Positions 14,645 to 22,250 of a stretch of 22,250 bases of DNA are shown here, one piece after another. The DNA comes from Clostridia bacterium (GTDB taxonomy: Bacteria > Bacillota > Clostridia > Christensenellales > Aristaeellaceae), in assembly GCA_017537105.1 (NCBI GenBank), contig JAFWBZ010000127.1:1-22250 (forward strand), given 5' to 3'. A program made the translations under genes and the position numbers. Below the pieces are notes generated by a model, which was not told the DNA's origin, did not search any database, and was given only the letters and a program-made list of their open reading frames with translations. Position 1 is the first letter of the stretch. Every line of letters starts with the position of its first letter.

Positions 14645-15100
14645 TCACGCGGAGAAGTCCACGACGCCCTCCAGCGCGCGCACCAGCGCCTCGAGTCCCG
14701 CCTGATCCTCGGCGGTAAAGCGCCCGATCCGCGGACTGTCCAGGTCCAACACGGCGGCGACCCCGCCGTTCGCGTGGATTGGAACGACGATCTCGGAGCT
14801 CGACGCGGCGTCGCAGGCGATGTGCCCGGGGAAGGCGTGGACTTCCTCCACGCGGACGGTGCGATCCTCCGCCATGGCCGTCCCGCACACGCCCCGGCCC
14901 GGCGCAATGTGAATGCAGGCGATCCTGCCCTGGAACGGTCCCAGCACCAGCTGTCCGCCCCGAACGAGGTAAAAGCCCGCCCAGTTCAGGCCCTCCATGG
15001 ACTCATAGAGCAGCGCCGACACGTTGGCCAGCAGCGCCACGTGCCAAGGCTCCTCCTCCGCCAGCGCCAGAGCGCGGCGCGTCAGCATCGCATAGTCCAT
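14645..15100 (-). CDS. msrC: Free methionine-(R)-sulfoxide reductase (GAF-domain fRMsr)
   Basis: A 151-residue single GAF-domain enzyme that reduces free methionine-(R)-sulfoxide to methionine, using thioredoxin-type electron donors. The three redox cysteines are present: C62 in GRIACIHI, C72 in GRGVCGTA and C96 in GHIACDAAS. Their spacing (10 and 24 residues) is the same as C84, C94 and C118 of the E. coli enzyme. The family stretch VHAFPGHIACDA followed by SSSEIVVPI is also clear. I start it at ATG 15100, with AAAGGAGG about 11 bases before it; the longer open frame upstream is not protein-like. It lies between the CAP-protein gene (63 bases upstream) and the SipL-like gene (110 bases downstream). 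Gene names for this family vary (msrC, yebR); it is a cytoplasmic oxidative-damage repair enzyme. Confidence 0.92.
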   Translation of the reverse strand: MDYAMLTRRALALAEEEPWHVALLANVSALLYESMEGLNWAGFYLVRGGQLVLGPFQGRIACIHIAPGRGVCGTAMAEDRTVRVEEVHAFPGHIACDAASSSEIVVPIHANGGVAAVLDLDSPRIGRFTAEDQAGLEALVRALEGVVDFSA

Positions 15101-15127
15101 GACGCACAGAGCCTCCTTTCCATTTTC

Positions 15128-15147
15128 CGGCAGGATTATCCCTGCCG
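15128..15147. other. Small hairpin in the leader of the methionine-sulfoxide reductase gene
   Basis: CGGCAGG and CCTGCCG form a 7-pair perfect stem with a 6-base loop, between the CAP-protein stop and the reductase start. No T tract follows on the minus strand, so it is not a standard terminator; it may mark a processing or pausing site. Confidence 0.3.
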
Positions 15148-15164
15148 TCCCGCCAGATCCATGC

Positions 15165-16679
15165 TCAATCGAGGGTATACCAGTCGATGACGTGCACGCA
15201 CTTGATGCCGTGCGCTTCGGCGTATCGAGCCCCCGCACTGCCGGGCACCGCCTCGATGAGCATATCCCACCGGCAGCCCGAGAAGGCGTCCTCCGCGATC
15301 TCCGTCACGCCCTTGGGGATGCGCACTGCAAGCAGATTCGGACAGTCTGCAAAGGCGCGGCTGCCGATGGAGGCGCGGCTGCCATCCGCGATGACGATCC
15401 GCCCCGCGGCAACCCCTGCGAGCGCCTCGCCCTCGATGCGAGCGAGGTCCTCCGGCAGGTTCAGGACCTCGGATTCCGGATGCACATAGAAGGTAGTGGT
15501 GGACTTGCCGAGATACTTGCCGCCGCCATAGGCGGAGAGCGTCAGCTTGTAGCGGCACCTGCCCCCGTAATCGTCGTAGCTGCCCGGATTGAACCAGTAA
15601 TCCGAGGGGTAGGGATAGCTGTCATTCAGAATCCATCCCGCCTCGCTGGCCTCCAGGCGCATCAGATAGTACTCCGCGCCCTCCGGGCCGTTCGCCTGGA
15701 TGTGCAGGTTGGAGTCCGGATACAGCAGGCCCTCGATGCTGATATCGAACTCGCCCGCCATCGAGATGTCCGTCACCTTCAGCGGCGCCGAGAACGTGAA
15801 GCCTGCGATGGTGGTGGACACCTGGACGGTCCCCTCGGCCACCGCCGTCAGCACGCCGTCTTCGATGCGCAGTATGCTCTCATCTCCGGAGACGTACTCC
15901 GCACCGTGCAGGATTCCCTCGGTAGAGTTCTGGTTGTACTTGCTCTTGACCAGCACCGGGAATTCCTCGACGGCGATCGACTGCCCCGGGTGCAGCGACC
16001 TGTCCTCGTCCTGGATGAATGTGATCGCGCAGATGTCCTCGTCCAGGATCTCGTAGGAAACGGGCAGGCTCAGGGGCTCCACATCGTCATCATCACTGTC
16101 ATCATAATAGCTGAATTCCTGCACCCAGAAGTTGTATTCCTCCGTGGAATAATAGCCGATGCCCACGGCGGCAAAATCTTCCTTAAGCATGTTGCGGCGG
16201 TGGCCCTGTCCCGCGTACGGCTCATCCTCCTCGGCCCACATCGTAAACACCACTGAAGCGCTGCCGACCGAATTCATACCGTAGGCGATGTTCTCCCCGT
16301 AGGAGACCGCACCGCTCGGCACAAAGCTGTACCCCAAGCCATAGCTGTGATTGGGCCGCACGTGGTCGTACAGCATCGCCAACTCCGCGGCGCGCTGCAT
16401 CGCCACCTGCTCCAGCGCACAGCTGTAGCGCAGCGGTGCCAGGCCCTCGGCGTAGACTTTCTCGGTGTCGCTGTCATTCCAGTACCACGCATCCTCACCT
16501 GTTCGCAGGGCGTTGATGTCGTCGATCATGCTGCGGGCTTCCTCGATGTGAAACTCGCCGCCCGTCACCGTAAAAATCCGTGTCCCGTCGGCCCGCGCCG
16601 CCCGGGGACAGAGCGCCAGCGCGGCCAGCAGGACGCACAGCGCGGCCATGCACATCCAAAGCTGTCTGAACGTCTTCAT
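15165..16679 (-). CDS. Secreted CAP-domain protein with C-terminal leucine-rich-repeat segment
   Basis: A 504-residue exported protein. Residues 1-31 are a Sec signal peptide (MKTFRQLW, hydrophobic core, ARAARADG-type end). Residues ~46-190 form a CAP/SCP (PR-1-like) domain, with H106 near HVRPNHSYGLGYSF, E129 in SYGENIAYG and H160 in GQGHRRNML as the cavity residues of that family. Two or three beta-rich segments follow (~205-415), one of them Ig-like (GVLTAVAEGTVQVSTTIAG). The C-terminal part (~425-480) is a BspA-type leucine-rich repeat (SIGSRAFADCPNLLAVRIP, then KGVTEIAEDAFSGC), a fold used for surface binding in gut bacteria. No cell-wall anchor is visible. The start is 19 bases after the thrC stop, so it is probably cotranscribed with thrC although its role is unrelated. 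The ribosome-binding site (AAAGGGG) is rather distant. Function unknown. Confidence 0.85.
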   Translation of the reverse strand: MKTFRQLWMCMAALCVLLAALALCPRAARADGTRIFTVTGGEFHIEEARSMIDDINALRTGEDAWYWNDSDTEKVYAEGLAPLRYSCALEQVAMQRAAELAMLYDHVRPNHSYGLGYSFVPSGAVSYGENIAYGMNSVGSASVVFTMWAEEDEPYAGQGHRRNMLKEDFAAVGIGYYSTEEYNFWVQEFSYYDDSDDDDVEPLSLPVSYEILDEDICAITFIQDEDRSLHPGQSIAVEEFPVLVKSKYNQNSTEGILHGAEYVSGDESILRIEDGVLTAVAEGTVQVSTTIAGFTFSAPLKVTDISMAGEFDISIEGLLYPDSNLHIQANGPEGAEYYLMRLEASEAGWILNDSYPYPSDYWFNPGSYDDYGGRCRYKLTLSAYGGGKYLGKSTTTFYVHPESEVLNLPEDLARIEGEALAGVAAGRIVIADGSRASIGSRAFADCPNLLAVRIPKGVTEIAEDAFSGCRWDMLIEAVPGSAGARYAEAHGIKCVHVIDWYTLD

Positions 16680-16698
16680 GCTCTCAGGTCTGCCCCTT

Positions 16699-18186
16699 TC
16701 ATGCGTCCCGGCGCACCGCGTCCTTCACGTACTCCAGCATGGCGTCCTTCTCCACGCAGTCCGCAAAGCGCACGGGCAGACCCCGCAGCCTGGCCAGCCG
16801 CTCGGGCACCGGCACGCCGGTTGCGGCGTGCAGCCGGTCCATGGCGTCGAAGCCGTCCGCAGGATCCTCGTCGGAAATGGCGGACAGCACGTCGCGGCAG
16901 AACTTGTAGGGCGATGCGGTGGACAGAACCACGTTCACGCAGCCGTTGTCCTCCCGGGCCTTGAAGTCCTCCATCACGGCCCAGCCCACGGCGGTGTGGG
17001 GATCCATCAGGTATTCGTACTCGCGCCAGACGCGGCCGATGGCCTCCAGCGCGCGGGCGTCGTCTGCGCAGCCCGCGGCGAAGTGCTCGCGCATGATGTC
17101 CATCAGCGATTCCGGCGCGGTGTAGACGCCCCGGCTTCGCAGGTCGTCCATCAGCCCGGCCACCAGGTCGAAGTCCCCGCCCGAGGCCAGGAACAGGTAG
17201 CGCTCCAGATTGGAGGACACCAGGATGTCCATGGAGGGCGAGCTGGTCTTGTAGAATTCGCGGCGCCGGTCGTAGACGCCGGTGCGGATGAAGTCGGTGA
17301 GCACGTTGTTGGCGTTGGAGGCGCACACCAGCTTCGCCACCGGCAAGCCCATGCGCCGCGCGAATTCGCCGGCCAGGATGTCGCCGAAGTTGCCCGTAGG
17401 CACCACGAAGTTCACCTCGTCCCCCAACGTGATCTCCCCGCGCAGCACCAGGTCACAGTAGGCCTTGAAGTAGTAGGCCACCTGGGGCGCCAGCCGCCCG
17501 ATGTTGATGGAGTTGGCGCTGGAGAGCCGCGCGCCGGACTTTGCCGCCCAGCCGCTTCGCCCGTCGTCGGCGAAGATGTCCTTCACGCCGGTCTGGGCGT
17601 CGTCGAAGTTGCCGCGCACCGCGCACACCCGCACGTTGCCGCCCTCCTGGGTGACCATCTGTGCCTTCTGCACGTCGCTGACGCCGCCATCGGGATAGAA
17701 CACCACGATCCGCGTGCCCGCGACGTCGTGGAAGCCCTCCAACGCGGCCTTGCCGGTGTCGCCGCTGGTGGCGGTCAGGATCGCGATCTCCTCCGACACA
17801 CCCAGCTTTTCGCGGCTCGCCACAATCAGCCTTGGCAGCACGGACAGCGCCACATCCTTGAACGCGGAGGTCGGGCCCCGGAAAAGCTCCAGCACAAAGT
17901 CGTCCCCCACCTTCTCCACGGGCGTGAGATCCTCCGTCTCAAACTTGCCATCGTAGGCGGCCTCGATCAGCGCGCGCATCTCCTCCGGCGCGAAGTCGTC
18001 CAGGATCTTCCCGATCACGAGGGTAGAGATCTCCACGGCGTTCCTGCCCAGCAGGTCGCCCAGGTCGACCTGCATCGAATCGAAGTCCAGCGGCGTGTAC
18101 AGGCCCCCGTCCGGCGCGATGCCCTTCAGCACGGCCTCCATCGACGCGGCCTGGTGTTCCCGGGATCTGGTGGAATAGAATTTCAT
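16699..18186 (-). CDS. thrC: Threonine synthase
   Basis: A 495-residue pyridoxal-phosphate enzyme that converts O-phosphohomoserine to threonine, the last step of the pathway. The N-terminal MKFYSTRSREHQAASMEAVLK and GIAPDGGLYTP are the signature of the long (ThrC type 2, fungal and E. coli-like) form. The cofactor lysine is K110 in RGPTSAFKDVALSVLPRL. TATSGDTGKAALEGF is the phosphate-binding loop region, and VVFYPDGGVSDVQKAQM, VPTGNFGDILAGEFARRM and DILVSSNLERYLF are further family motifs. The length is normal. AGAGGGAT precedes the ATG. It is transcribed away from hom, with which it shares a 258-base divergent promoter region. No T-box or other leader regulator is recognised in that region. 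Confidence 0.95.
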   Translation of the reverse strand: MKFYSTRSREHQAASMEAVLKGIAPDGGLYTPLDFDSMQVDLGDLLGRNAVEISTLVIGKILDDFAPEEMRALIEAAYDGKFETEDLTPVEKVGDDFVLELFRGPTSAFKDVALSVLPRLIVASREKLGVSEEIAILTATSGDTGKAALEGFHDVAGTRIVVFYPDGGVSDVQKAQMVTQEGGNVRVCAVRGNFDDAQTGVKDIFADDGRSGWAAKSGARLSSANSINIGRLAPQVAYYFKAYCDLVLRGEITLGDEVNFVVPTGNFGDILAGEFARRMGLPVAKLVCASNANNVLTDFIRTGVYDRRREFYKTSSPSMDILVSSNLERYLFLASGGDFDLVAGLMDDLRSRGVYTAPESLMDIMREHFAAGCADDARALEAIGRVWREYEYLMDPHTAVGWAVMEDFKAREDNGCVNVVLSTASPYKFCRDVLSAISDEDPADGFDAMDRLHAATGVPVPERLARLRGLPVRFADCVEKDAMLEYVKDAVRRDA

Positions 18187-18217
18187 AGCGCATCCCTCTG
18201 AATCGCAGTTTTTCTCT

Positions 18218-18247
18218 ATTATATACGAAAGCGCCGCCCGCCGTCAA
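18218..18247 (-). promoter_or_regulatory. sigma-A promoter of thrC
   Basis: On the minus strand, TTGACG (18242-18247), an 18-base spacer and TATAAT (18218-18223) lie about 32 bases before the thrC start. A consensus -10 box makes this a likely promoter despite the slightly long spacer. Confidence 0.6.
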
Positions 18248-18358
18248 TCCATGGGCGTGCCCATCGACGAAATTCGCTGGCAGACCGGCTCGACTCCCTT
18301 CTCCTTTTCTTTCCTCGGGACCGCTACGTTAAAAGGCTGCAAATCCTCCCCGCCTTCT

Positions 18359-18387
18359 TTGACAAACGGACGCGGTTGTGCTATAGT
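18359..18387 (+). promoter_or_regulatory. sigma-A promoter with extended -10 for hom-asd
   Basis: TTGACA (18359-18364), a 17-base spacer and TATAGT (18382-18387), with TG at 18379-18380, form a strong promoter. The start of transcription would be near 18394. Confidence 0.75.
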
Positions 18388-18395
18388 GTTTCCTG

Positions 18396-18417
18396 TACAA
18401 AAACACATGTTTTTGCA
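18396..18417. promoter_or_regulatory. Inverted repeat in the hom leader, possible operator
   Basis: TACAAAAACA (18396-18405) and TGTTTTTGCA (18408-18417) are inverted copies matching at 9 of 10 positions around CA. The repeat sits at the predicted transcription start of hom, a good position for a repressor. The binding protein is unknown. Confidence 0.4.
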
Positions 18418-18444
18418 TGAAAGACACAAAGGGGCGTTTTTCGC

Positions 18445-19596
18445 ATGACGATCGGACTTCTCGGGCTGGGCACCATCGGCTCCGGCATCTACGAGCACCT
18501 GCTGAAGCGGGGCGACATCCGGGTCAAGCGGATCCTGGAGCTCAAGCGGCACCCGGGTCTGGAGCACCTGGAAACCAGCGACTTCGGCGTGATCCTGAAC
18601 GATCCTGAAATCGACACCGTGGTGGAGCTGATCGGCGGCCTGGAGCCCGCCCACACCTTCACCGTGCAGGCGCTGCAGGCGGGCAAAAACGTGGTGACTG
18701 CCAACAAGCTGATGCTCTCGCACCACATGGAGGAGCTTTTGACTCTGGCCCGGGAGATGGGTGTGCAGTATCGCTACGATGCCGCCGTGGGCGGCAGCAT
18801 CCCCTTCCTGTACAACCTGATGCGCCACCGCATCGCGGACGTGCTGACGGCGCTGTCTGGCATCGTCAACGGCACCACGAACCTGATCCTGGACGTCATG
18901 CAGACCGAGGACCGCGACTTCGACGCAGTGCTGCGGCAGGCGCAGGCCGAGGGCTACGCGGAGGCGAATCCCGCCGCGGACATCGACGGCATCGACGCCC
19001 AGTGCAAGCTTGCCATCGCCAGCTCTGTGGCCTACGGAATGTTCGTGCGCCCGGAGGACGTGGACACCGAGGGCATCCGTCACATCACCGGCGAGGACAT
19101 CATATACTTCCAGAAGCTGGGCCGCGTCTGCCGCCTGATCGCCCAGAGCCAGGTGGTGGGCAGCGGCGTCGTCACCGCCTGCGTGGAGCCCACGCTGGTG
19201 GACGCCGGCTCCACCGAGGCCGCCGTGCACAGGAACAACAACACGCTCTCCGTCACCGGCGAATACTTCGGCGTGCACACCTTCCAGGGCCAGGGCGCAG
19301 GCAAGGACCCCACCGCCTTCGCCGTGGAGCTGGGGCTGCGGGACATCCTGGATGGCGTATCGCCGCGCATGAATCCCATTCCCGAGGGCCGCGCCCGGGT
19401 GGACAACGCCAAGGCGGGGCGCCGCTACTACCTCCGCACCGCCGCGCAGCCCGGGGTGGCCGTGGAGGCGCTGGGCGCCTGCGCCGGCGGCACGGCCTAT
19501 GTCACCTCACCGCTGTCCGTTCGGGAGATGCACGATCTGGCCAAGCGCCTCCGCGCGCAGGATGAAAGCCTGTTCTTCGCGGGCATTGCGGACTGA
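18445..19596 (+). CDS. hom: Homoserine dehydrogenase
   Basis: A 383-residue NAD(P)-dependent enzyme that reduces aspartate semialdehyde to homoserine, the branch point to threonine and methionine. The Rossmann glycine motif GLGTIG is at residues 7-12. VTANKLM (84-90) and the catalytic-domain signature SGIVNGTTNLILDVM (138-152) are clear, as is EANPAADIDGIDAQCKL (173-189) with the catalytic-site acidic residues and K188. Family members often end in a regulatory ACT domain (about 430 residues in Bacillus). This protein is shorter and the last ~60 residues do not show a convincing ACT domain, so feedback control by threonine may differ. AAAGGGG at 18428-18434 precedes the ATG. No terminator separates it from asd, 59 bases downstream. 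Confidence 0.94.
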   Translation: MTIGLLGLGTIGSGIYEHLLKRGDIRVKRILELKRHPGLEHLETSDFGVILNDPEIDTVVELIGGLEPAHTFTVQALQAGKNVVTANKLMLSHHMEELLTLAREMGVQYRYDAAVGGSIPFLYNLMRHRIADVLTALSGIVNGTTNLILDVMQTEDRDFDAVLRQAQAEGYAEANPAADIDGIDAQCKLAIASSVAYGMFVRPEDVDTEGIRHITGEDIIYFQKLGRVCRLIAQSQVVGSGVVTACVEPTLVDAGSTEAAVHRNNNTLSVTGEYFGVHTFQGQGAGKDPTAFAVELGLRDILDGVSPRMNPIPEGRARVDNAKAGRRYYLRTAAQPGVAVEALGACAGGTAYVTSPLSVREMHDLAKRLRAQDESLFFAGIAD

Positions 19597-19655
19597 GCGG
19601 GGCTCGAACCTCCAATGAACCAACCCCAACGATCAAGGAAAGCAGGGATAACCTC

Positions 19656-20663
19656 ATGAAGAAAGTCAATGTCGCCGTGCTCGGCGCCACGGGCGCCGTG
19701 GGTCGTGAAATGCTGAAGGTGCTCGAGGAGCGCCACTTCCCCATCAACCAGCTGAAGGCGCTGGCCAGCAGCCGCAGCGCCGGAAAGCAGCTGCCCTTCG
19801 CCGGCGGCACCGTCACCGTCGAGGAGGCCACCGACGCCAGCTTCGAGGGCATGGACATCGTGCTGGGCGCGGCCAGCAACGAGATGGCGAAGAAGTTCGC
19901 CCCGGCCATCGTAAAGGCCGGCGCAGTGTTTGTGGACAACTCCAGCGCCTTCCGCATGCAGGACGACGTGCCGCTGATCGTACCGGAGATCAACCCGGAG
20001 GACGCCAAGTGCCACCACGGCATCATCTCCAATCCGAACTGCTCCACCATCATCACGATGGTGGCCGTGGCCGGGCTGAACAGGCTCTCCCCGATCCGCT
20101 CCATGGTGGCCTCCACCTACCAGGCCGTATCCGGCGCGGGTGCCGAGGGCTTGAAAGAGCTGGAGTCGCAGGCCAAGGCCTACGTCGCGGGCGAGCCGAT
20201 GGAGGTCAAGGTGTTCCAGCACCAGATCGCCTTCAACCTGATTCCCCAGATCGGCACGGACACCGGCAACGGCTACACCACCGAGGAGATGAAGATGCAG
20301 AACGAGGGTCGGAAGATCATGCATCTGCCGGAGCTGAAGGTCAGCTGCACCTGCGTGCGCGTGCCGGTGATGCGCAGCCACTCCATCTCCGTCACGCTGC
20401 GCACCGAGCGCAAGATCTCCGTGGAGGAGGCTCGCGCGGCCATCGCCGCGGCCCCCGGCTGCCGCCTGGTGGACGACCTTGCGAACCGGTCCTACCCCAT
20501 GCCGCTGGACACCAGCGACCAGGACATCGTGTTCGTGGGCCGCATCCGCGACGACCTCACCTCCGAAGACGGCATCTCCCTCTGGTGCTGCGGCGACCAG
20601 GTCCGCAAGGGCGCGGCCACCAACGCCATCCAGATCGCGGAGCTTCTGCTGAAGGACGAGTGA
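19656..20663 (+). CDS. asd: Aspartate-semialdehyde dehydrogenase
   Basis: A 335-residue NADPH-dependent enzyme that converts aspartyl phosphate to aspartate semialdehyde, upstream of homoserine, lysine and diaminopimelate. The N-terminal VAVLGATGAVGREMLKVLEE holds the GxxGxxG nucleotide site. The catalytic cysteine is C129 in ISNPNCSTI, and the substrate-binding arginine and catalytic histidine are R235 (CVRVPV) and H242 (RSHSIS). The length is normal for the family. An AGGGAT ribosome-binding site lies about 10 bases before the ATG. It follows hom without a terminator and is closed by a strong hairpin at 20682-20719, so hom-asd is an operon. With thrC across the divergent promoter it forms a small threonine-pathway cluster without aspartokinase or homoserine kinase. 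Confidence 0.96.
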   Translation: MKKVNVAVLGATGAVGREMLKVLEERHFPINQLKALASSRSAGKQLPFAGGTVTVEEATDASFEGMDIVLGAASNEMAKKFAPAIVKAGAVFVDNSSAFRMQDDVPLIVPEINPEDAKCHHGIISNPNCSTIITMVAVAGLNRLSPIRSMVASTYQAVSGAGAEGLKELESQAKAYVAGEPMEVKVFQHQIAFNLIPQIGTDTGNGYTTEEMKMQNEGRKIMHLPELKVSCTCVRVPVMRSHSISVTLRTERKISVEEARAAIAAAPGCRLVDDLANRSYPMPLDTSDQDIVFVGRIRDDLTSEDGISLWCCGDQVRKGAATNAIQIAELLLKDE

Positions 20664-20681
20664 TTCCGCTTCGAACCCTTT

Positions 20682-20719
20682 GCCGCCGGGCGCACTGTGC
20701 GTCCGGCGGCTTTGCTTTT
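20682..20719 (+). terminator. Rho-independent terminator of hom-asd
   Basis: A 12-pair stem (20682-20693 with 20699-20710, one G-U pair) with the 5-base loop ACTGT is followed by TTTGCTTTT. Confidence 0.85.
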
Positions 20720-20740
20720 CCCGGATGCCTGCGTCCCCCC

Positions 20741-20769
20741 TTTTCACCGTCCCGATCCCGTGCTATAAT
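20741..20769 (+). promoter_or_regulatory. Extended -10 promoter of the GH3 gene
   Basis: A weak -35 (TTTTCA, 20741-20746), a 17-base spacer and a consensus TATAAT (20764-20769), preceded by the extended -10 TGC, lie about 45 bases before the start codon. Confidence 0.6.
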
Positions 20770-20814
20770 AGAAGTAATCACGAGCGGATACGCTTCACGA
20801 AAGGTGGTTTTTCC

Positions 20815-22250
20815 ATGCGTAAATGGAACCGCATACAGTACCAGCCCAACCTTCCCCTGGGCGCGGACGGCCAAAGGGTCACCGCGAGCCCGGAGCACAT
20901 CGCCCTGAGCCGCGAGGCGGCCAAGGAGGGCATGGTGCTGCTGAAGAACGAAAACGGCGCGCTGCCCCTGGCACGCGGCGCACGGATCGCTCTGTTCGGC
21001 AAGGGCACCTGCGACTACGTGAAGGGCGGCGGCGGCAGCGGCGATGTCACCGTGCCGTATGTGCGGAACCTGGCGGACGGCTTCGCCCGCTATCCCGACC
21101 GGGTGCGCGTGTTCGAAGAGACCACGGCCTTCTACCGGGCCTATGTGGCCGCGCAGTACGCCGAGGGCCGCGAGCCCGGCATGCTGCCGGAACCGGAGCT
21201 GCCCGACGCGCTGGTGCGCCGCGCCGCGGCCTTCGCGGACACGGCGGTGATCTCCATCAGCCGCTTCTCCAGCGAGGGCTGGGACCGCAAGGGCGCCTTT
21301 GAGATGGAGGAACTCCACACCGACTTCTTCAGCGGCGTCGCCGACAAGGTCAACGCGCTGTTCCCCAAGGGGGATTTCCTGCTGACCGATGCCGAGGCGG
21401 CCATGGTGCAAAAGGTCTGCGGCGCGTTCGACCGCGTCGTGGTGGTGCTGAACGTTGGCAGTGTGTGCGACGTCGAGTGGTTCCGGGAAAACCCCGCCAT
21501 CGATGCGGCGCTGCTGGGCTGGCAGGCGGGCCTGGAGGGCGGGCTCGCCGAGGCGGAGCTGCTGCTGGGCATCGGCAATCCCAGCGGCCGACTGGCCGAC
21601 ACCTTCGCCCGCACGCTGGAGGACTATCCCTCCTCCGCCACGTTCTACGAGTCCAACGACCACGTGGACTACACCGAGGACATCTACGTGGGCTACCGCT
21701 ACTTTGAAACGCTGCCCGGCACCCGTGCGCGGGTGAGCTATCCCTTCGGCTACGGCCTCTCCTACACCACCTTCGAACTGGCCTCCACGGTGGTGCGCCC
21801 GGCGGGCGACGACATCGAGGTGCGCACCGCCGTCACCAACACTGGAAACGCGGCCGGGCGGCAGGTGATTCAGGTGTACTTCTCCGCGCCCCAGGGCAGG
21901 CTGGGCAAGCCCGCCCGCCAGCTGGCGGCCTACCAAAAGACGCGGCTGCTGCAGCCCGGCGAAACCCAGCGCATCGTGCTCCGCTTCCCCGTGGACAGCA
22001 TGGCCTCCTACGACGACACCGGCGCGGTGCAGGCCTCCGCCTGGGTGCTGGAGGCGGGCGACTACCGCTTCTTCGTGGGTACGGACGTGCGCGCCGCCGC
22101 CGAGAGCGCCTGGTCCTGCCACCTGTCCGAGGACCGCGTGGTGCGACAGCTGGAGCGGCGGCTCGCCCCGACGCGGCTGGCAAAGCGTCTGCGCGCAGAC
22201 GGCAGCTGGGAGGCGCTGCCGCAGGTCGACGCCGAACCGGAGGCCCCGGC
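20815..22250 (+). CDS. Glycoside hydrolase family 3 enzyme with permuted domain order (partial)
   Basis: The first 478 residues of a GH3 beta-glycosidase; the frame is open at the right edge. The protein begins with the GH3 C-terminal alpha/beta domain (residues ~25-300), opening with REAAKEGMVLLKNENGALPL (33-52). A glutamate in FSSEGWDR (E154) sits where the family's acid/base lies, and NVGSVCDVEW, YTEDIYVGYRYFE and YPFGYGLSYTTFE (309-319) are family motifs. A fibronectin-III-like domain follows (~325-430, GRQVIQVYFSAPQGRLGKPA). In most GH3 enzymes the TIM-barrel domain comes first; here it should follow beyond 22250, as in the reversed-order beta-glucosidases of Ruminococcus and Butyrivibrio. 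AAAGGTGG at about 20800-20807 precedes the ATG and no signal peptide is present, so it is cytoplasmic. Substrate unknown; the barrel nucleophile is out of view. Confidence 0.88.
   Translation, partial: MRKWNRIQYQPNLPLGADGQRVTASPEHIALSREAAKEGMVLLKNENGALPLARGARIALFGKGTCDYVKGGGGSGDVTVPYVRNLADGFARYPDRVRVFEETTAFYRAYVAAQYAEGREPGMLPEPELPDALVRRAAAFADTAVISISRFSSEGWDRKGAFEMEELHTDFFSGVADKVNALFPKGDFLLTDAEAAMVQKVCGAFDRVVVVLNVGSVCDVEWFRENPAIDAALLGWQAGLEGGLAEAELLLGIGNPSGRLADTFARTLEDYPSSATFYESNDHVDYTEDIYVGYRYFETLPGTRARVSYPFGYGLSYTTFELASTVVRPAGDDIEVRTAVTNTGNAAGRQVIQVYFSAPQGRLGKPARQLAAYQKTRLLQPGETQRIVLRFPVDSMASYDDTGAVQASAWVLEAGDYRFFVGTDVRAAAESAWSCHLSEDRVVRQLERRLAPTRLAKRLRADGSWEALPQVDAEPEAP

Noticed and set aside
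16648..18201. A 517-residue plus-strand open frame opposite thrC
   Set aside because: Its sequence is a His/Gln/Val-rich shadow of thrC with no motif or ribosome-binding site, while thrC on the minus strand is complete.
18187..18444. T-box or threonine leader in the thrC/hom intergenic region
   Set aside because: I find no T-box sequence (GGTGGNACCGCG type), no specifier-loop structure and no leader peptide with threonine codon runs; the promoters leave little leader length.
20557..22122. A 521-residue minus-strand open frame opposite the asd end and the GH3 gene
   Set aside because: It spans two well-supported plus-strand genes, their terminator and promoter, and shows no domain.

Overview
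The window reads as a gene-dense, GC-rich stretch of a Gram-positive anaerobe of the class Clostridia. The basis is strong AGGAGG-type ribosome-binding sites, a YesL-type membrane protein beside LacI regulators and an LplB-type sugar permease, a SipL-like spore-coat morphogenesis protein, and a glycoside hydrolase family 3 enzyme with the domain order known from ruminal Clostridia. A gut or rumen polysaccharide user fits, possibly of the Christensenellales or Oscillospirales; that finer placement is a guess. I see no phage, insertion sequence, CRISPR, tRNA or rRNA.

Layout. (1) 1-4281, sugar uptake and its control: a leftward ABC sugar permease (cut by the window edge) diverges from a rightward operon encoding a LacI regulator, a YesL protein, a membrane-anchored protein of unknown role and a second LacI regulator. 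The 297-nt divergent promoter region carries two good sigma-A promoters and a cluster of TTTGCRCA-type sites, probably operators. A structured 3' tail and a strong terminator close the operon. (2) 4410-8480, a signalling pair: a dCache-HAMP-PP2C (RsbU/SpoIIE-type) phosphatase followed by a MATE transporter fused to an RsbW-type ATPase/kinase domain. This is the most unusual part of the window. (3) 8611-9175, a small HTH/zinc-ribbon regulator with its own promoter and terminator. (4) 9201-13020, a small secreted two-repeat protein whose stop codon overlaps the start of a full-length GH2 beta-galactosidase.

(5) 13032-18247, leftward: thrC (threonine synthase), a secreted CAP-domain protein, a free methionine-(R)-sulfoxide reductase and a SipL-like protein, the last with a possible sigma-E promoter. 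(6) 18359-20719, rightward: homoserine dehydrogenase and aspartate-semialdehyde dehydrogenase. With the divergent thrC these give three of the five steps from aspartate to threonine; aspartokinase and homoserine kinase are not in the window. (7) 20741-22250: the first two domains of a GH3 enzyme with permuted domain order, cut by the window edge.

Functional themes: plant-type or host glycan sugar import and hydrolysis under LacI control, amino-acid biosynthesis, sporulation, and a putative membrane-located partner-switching signal pathway. All functional calls come from motif recognition by eye; no database search was run.
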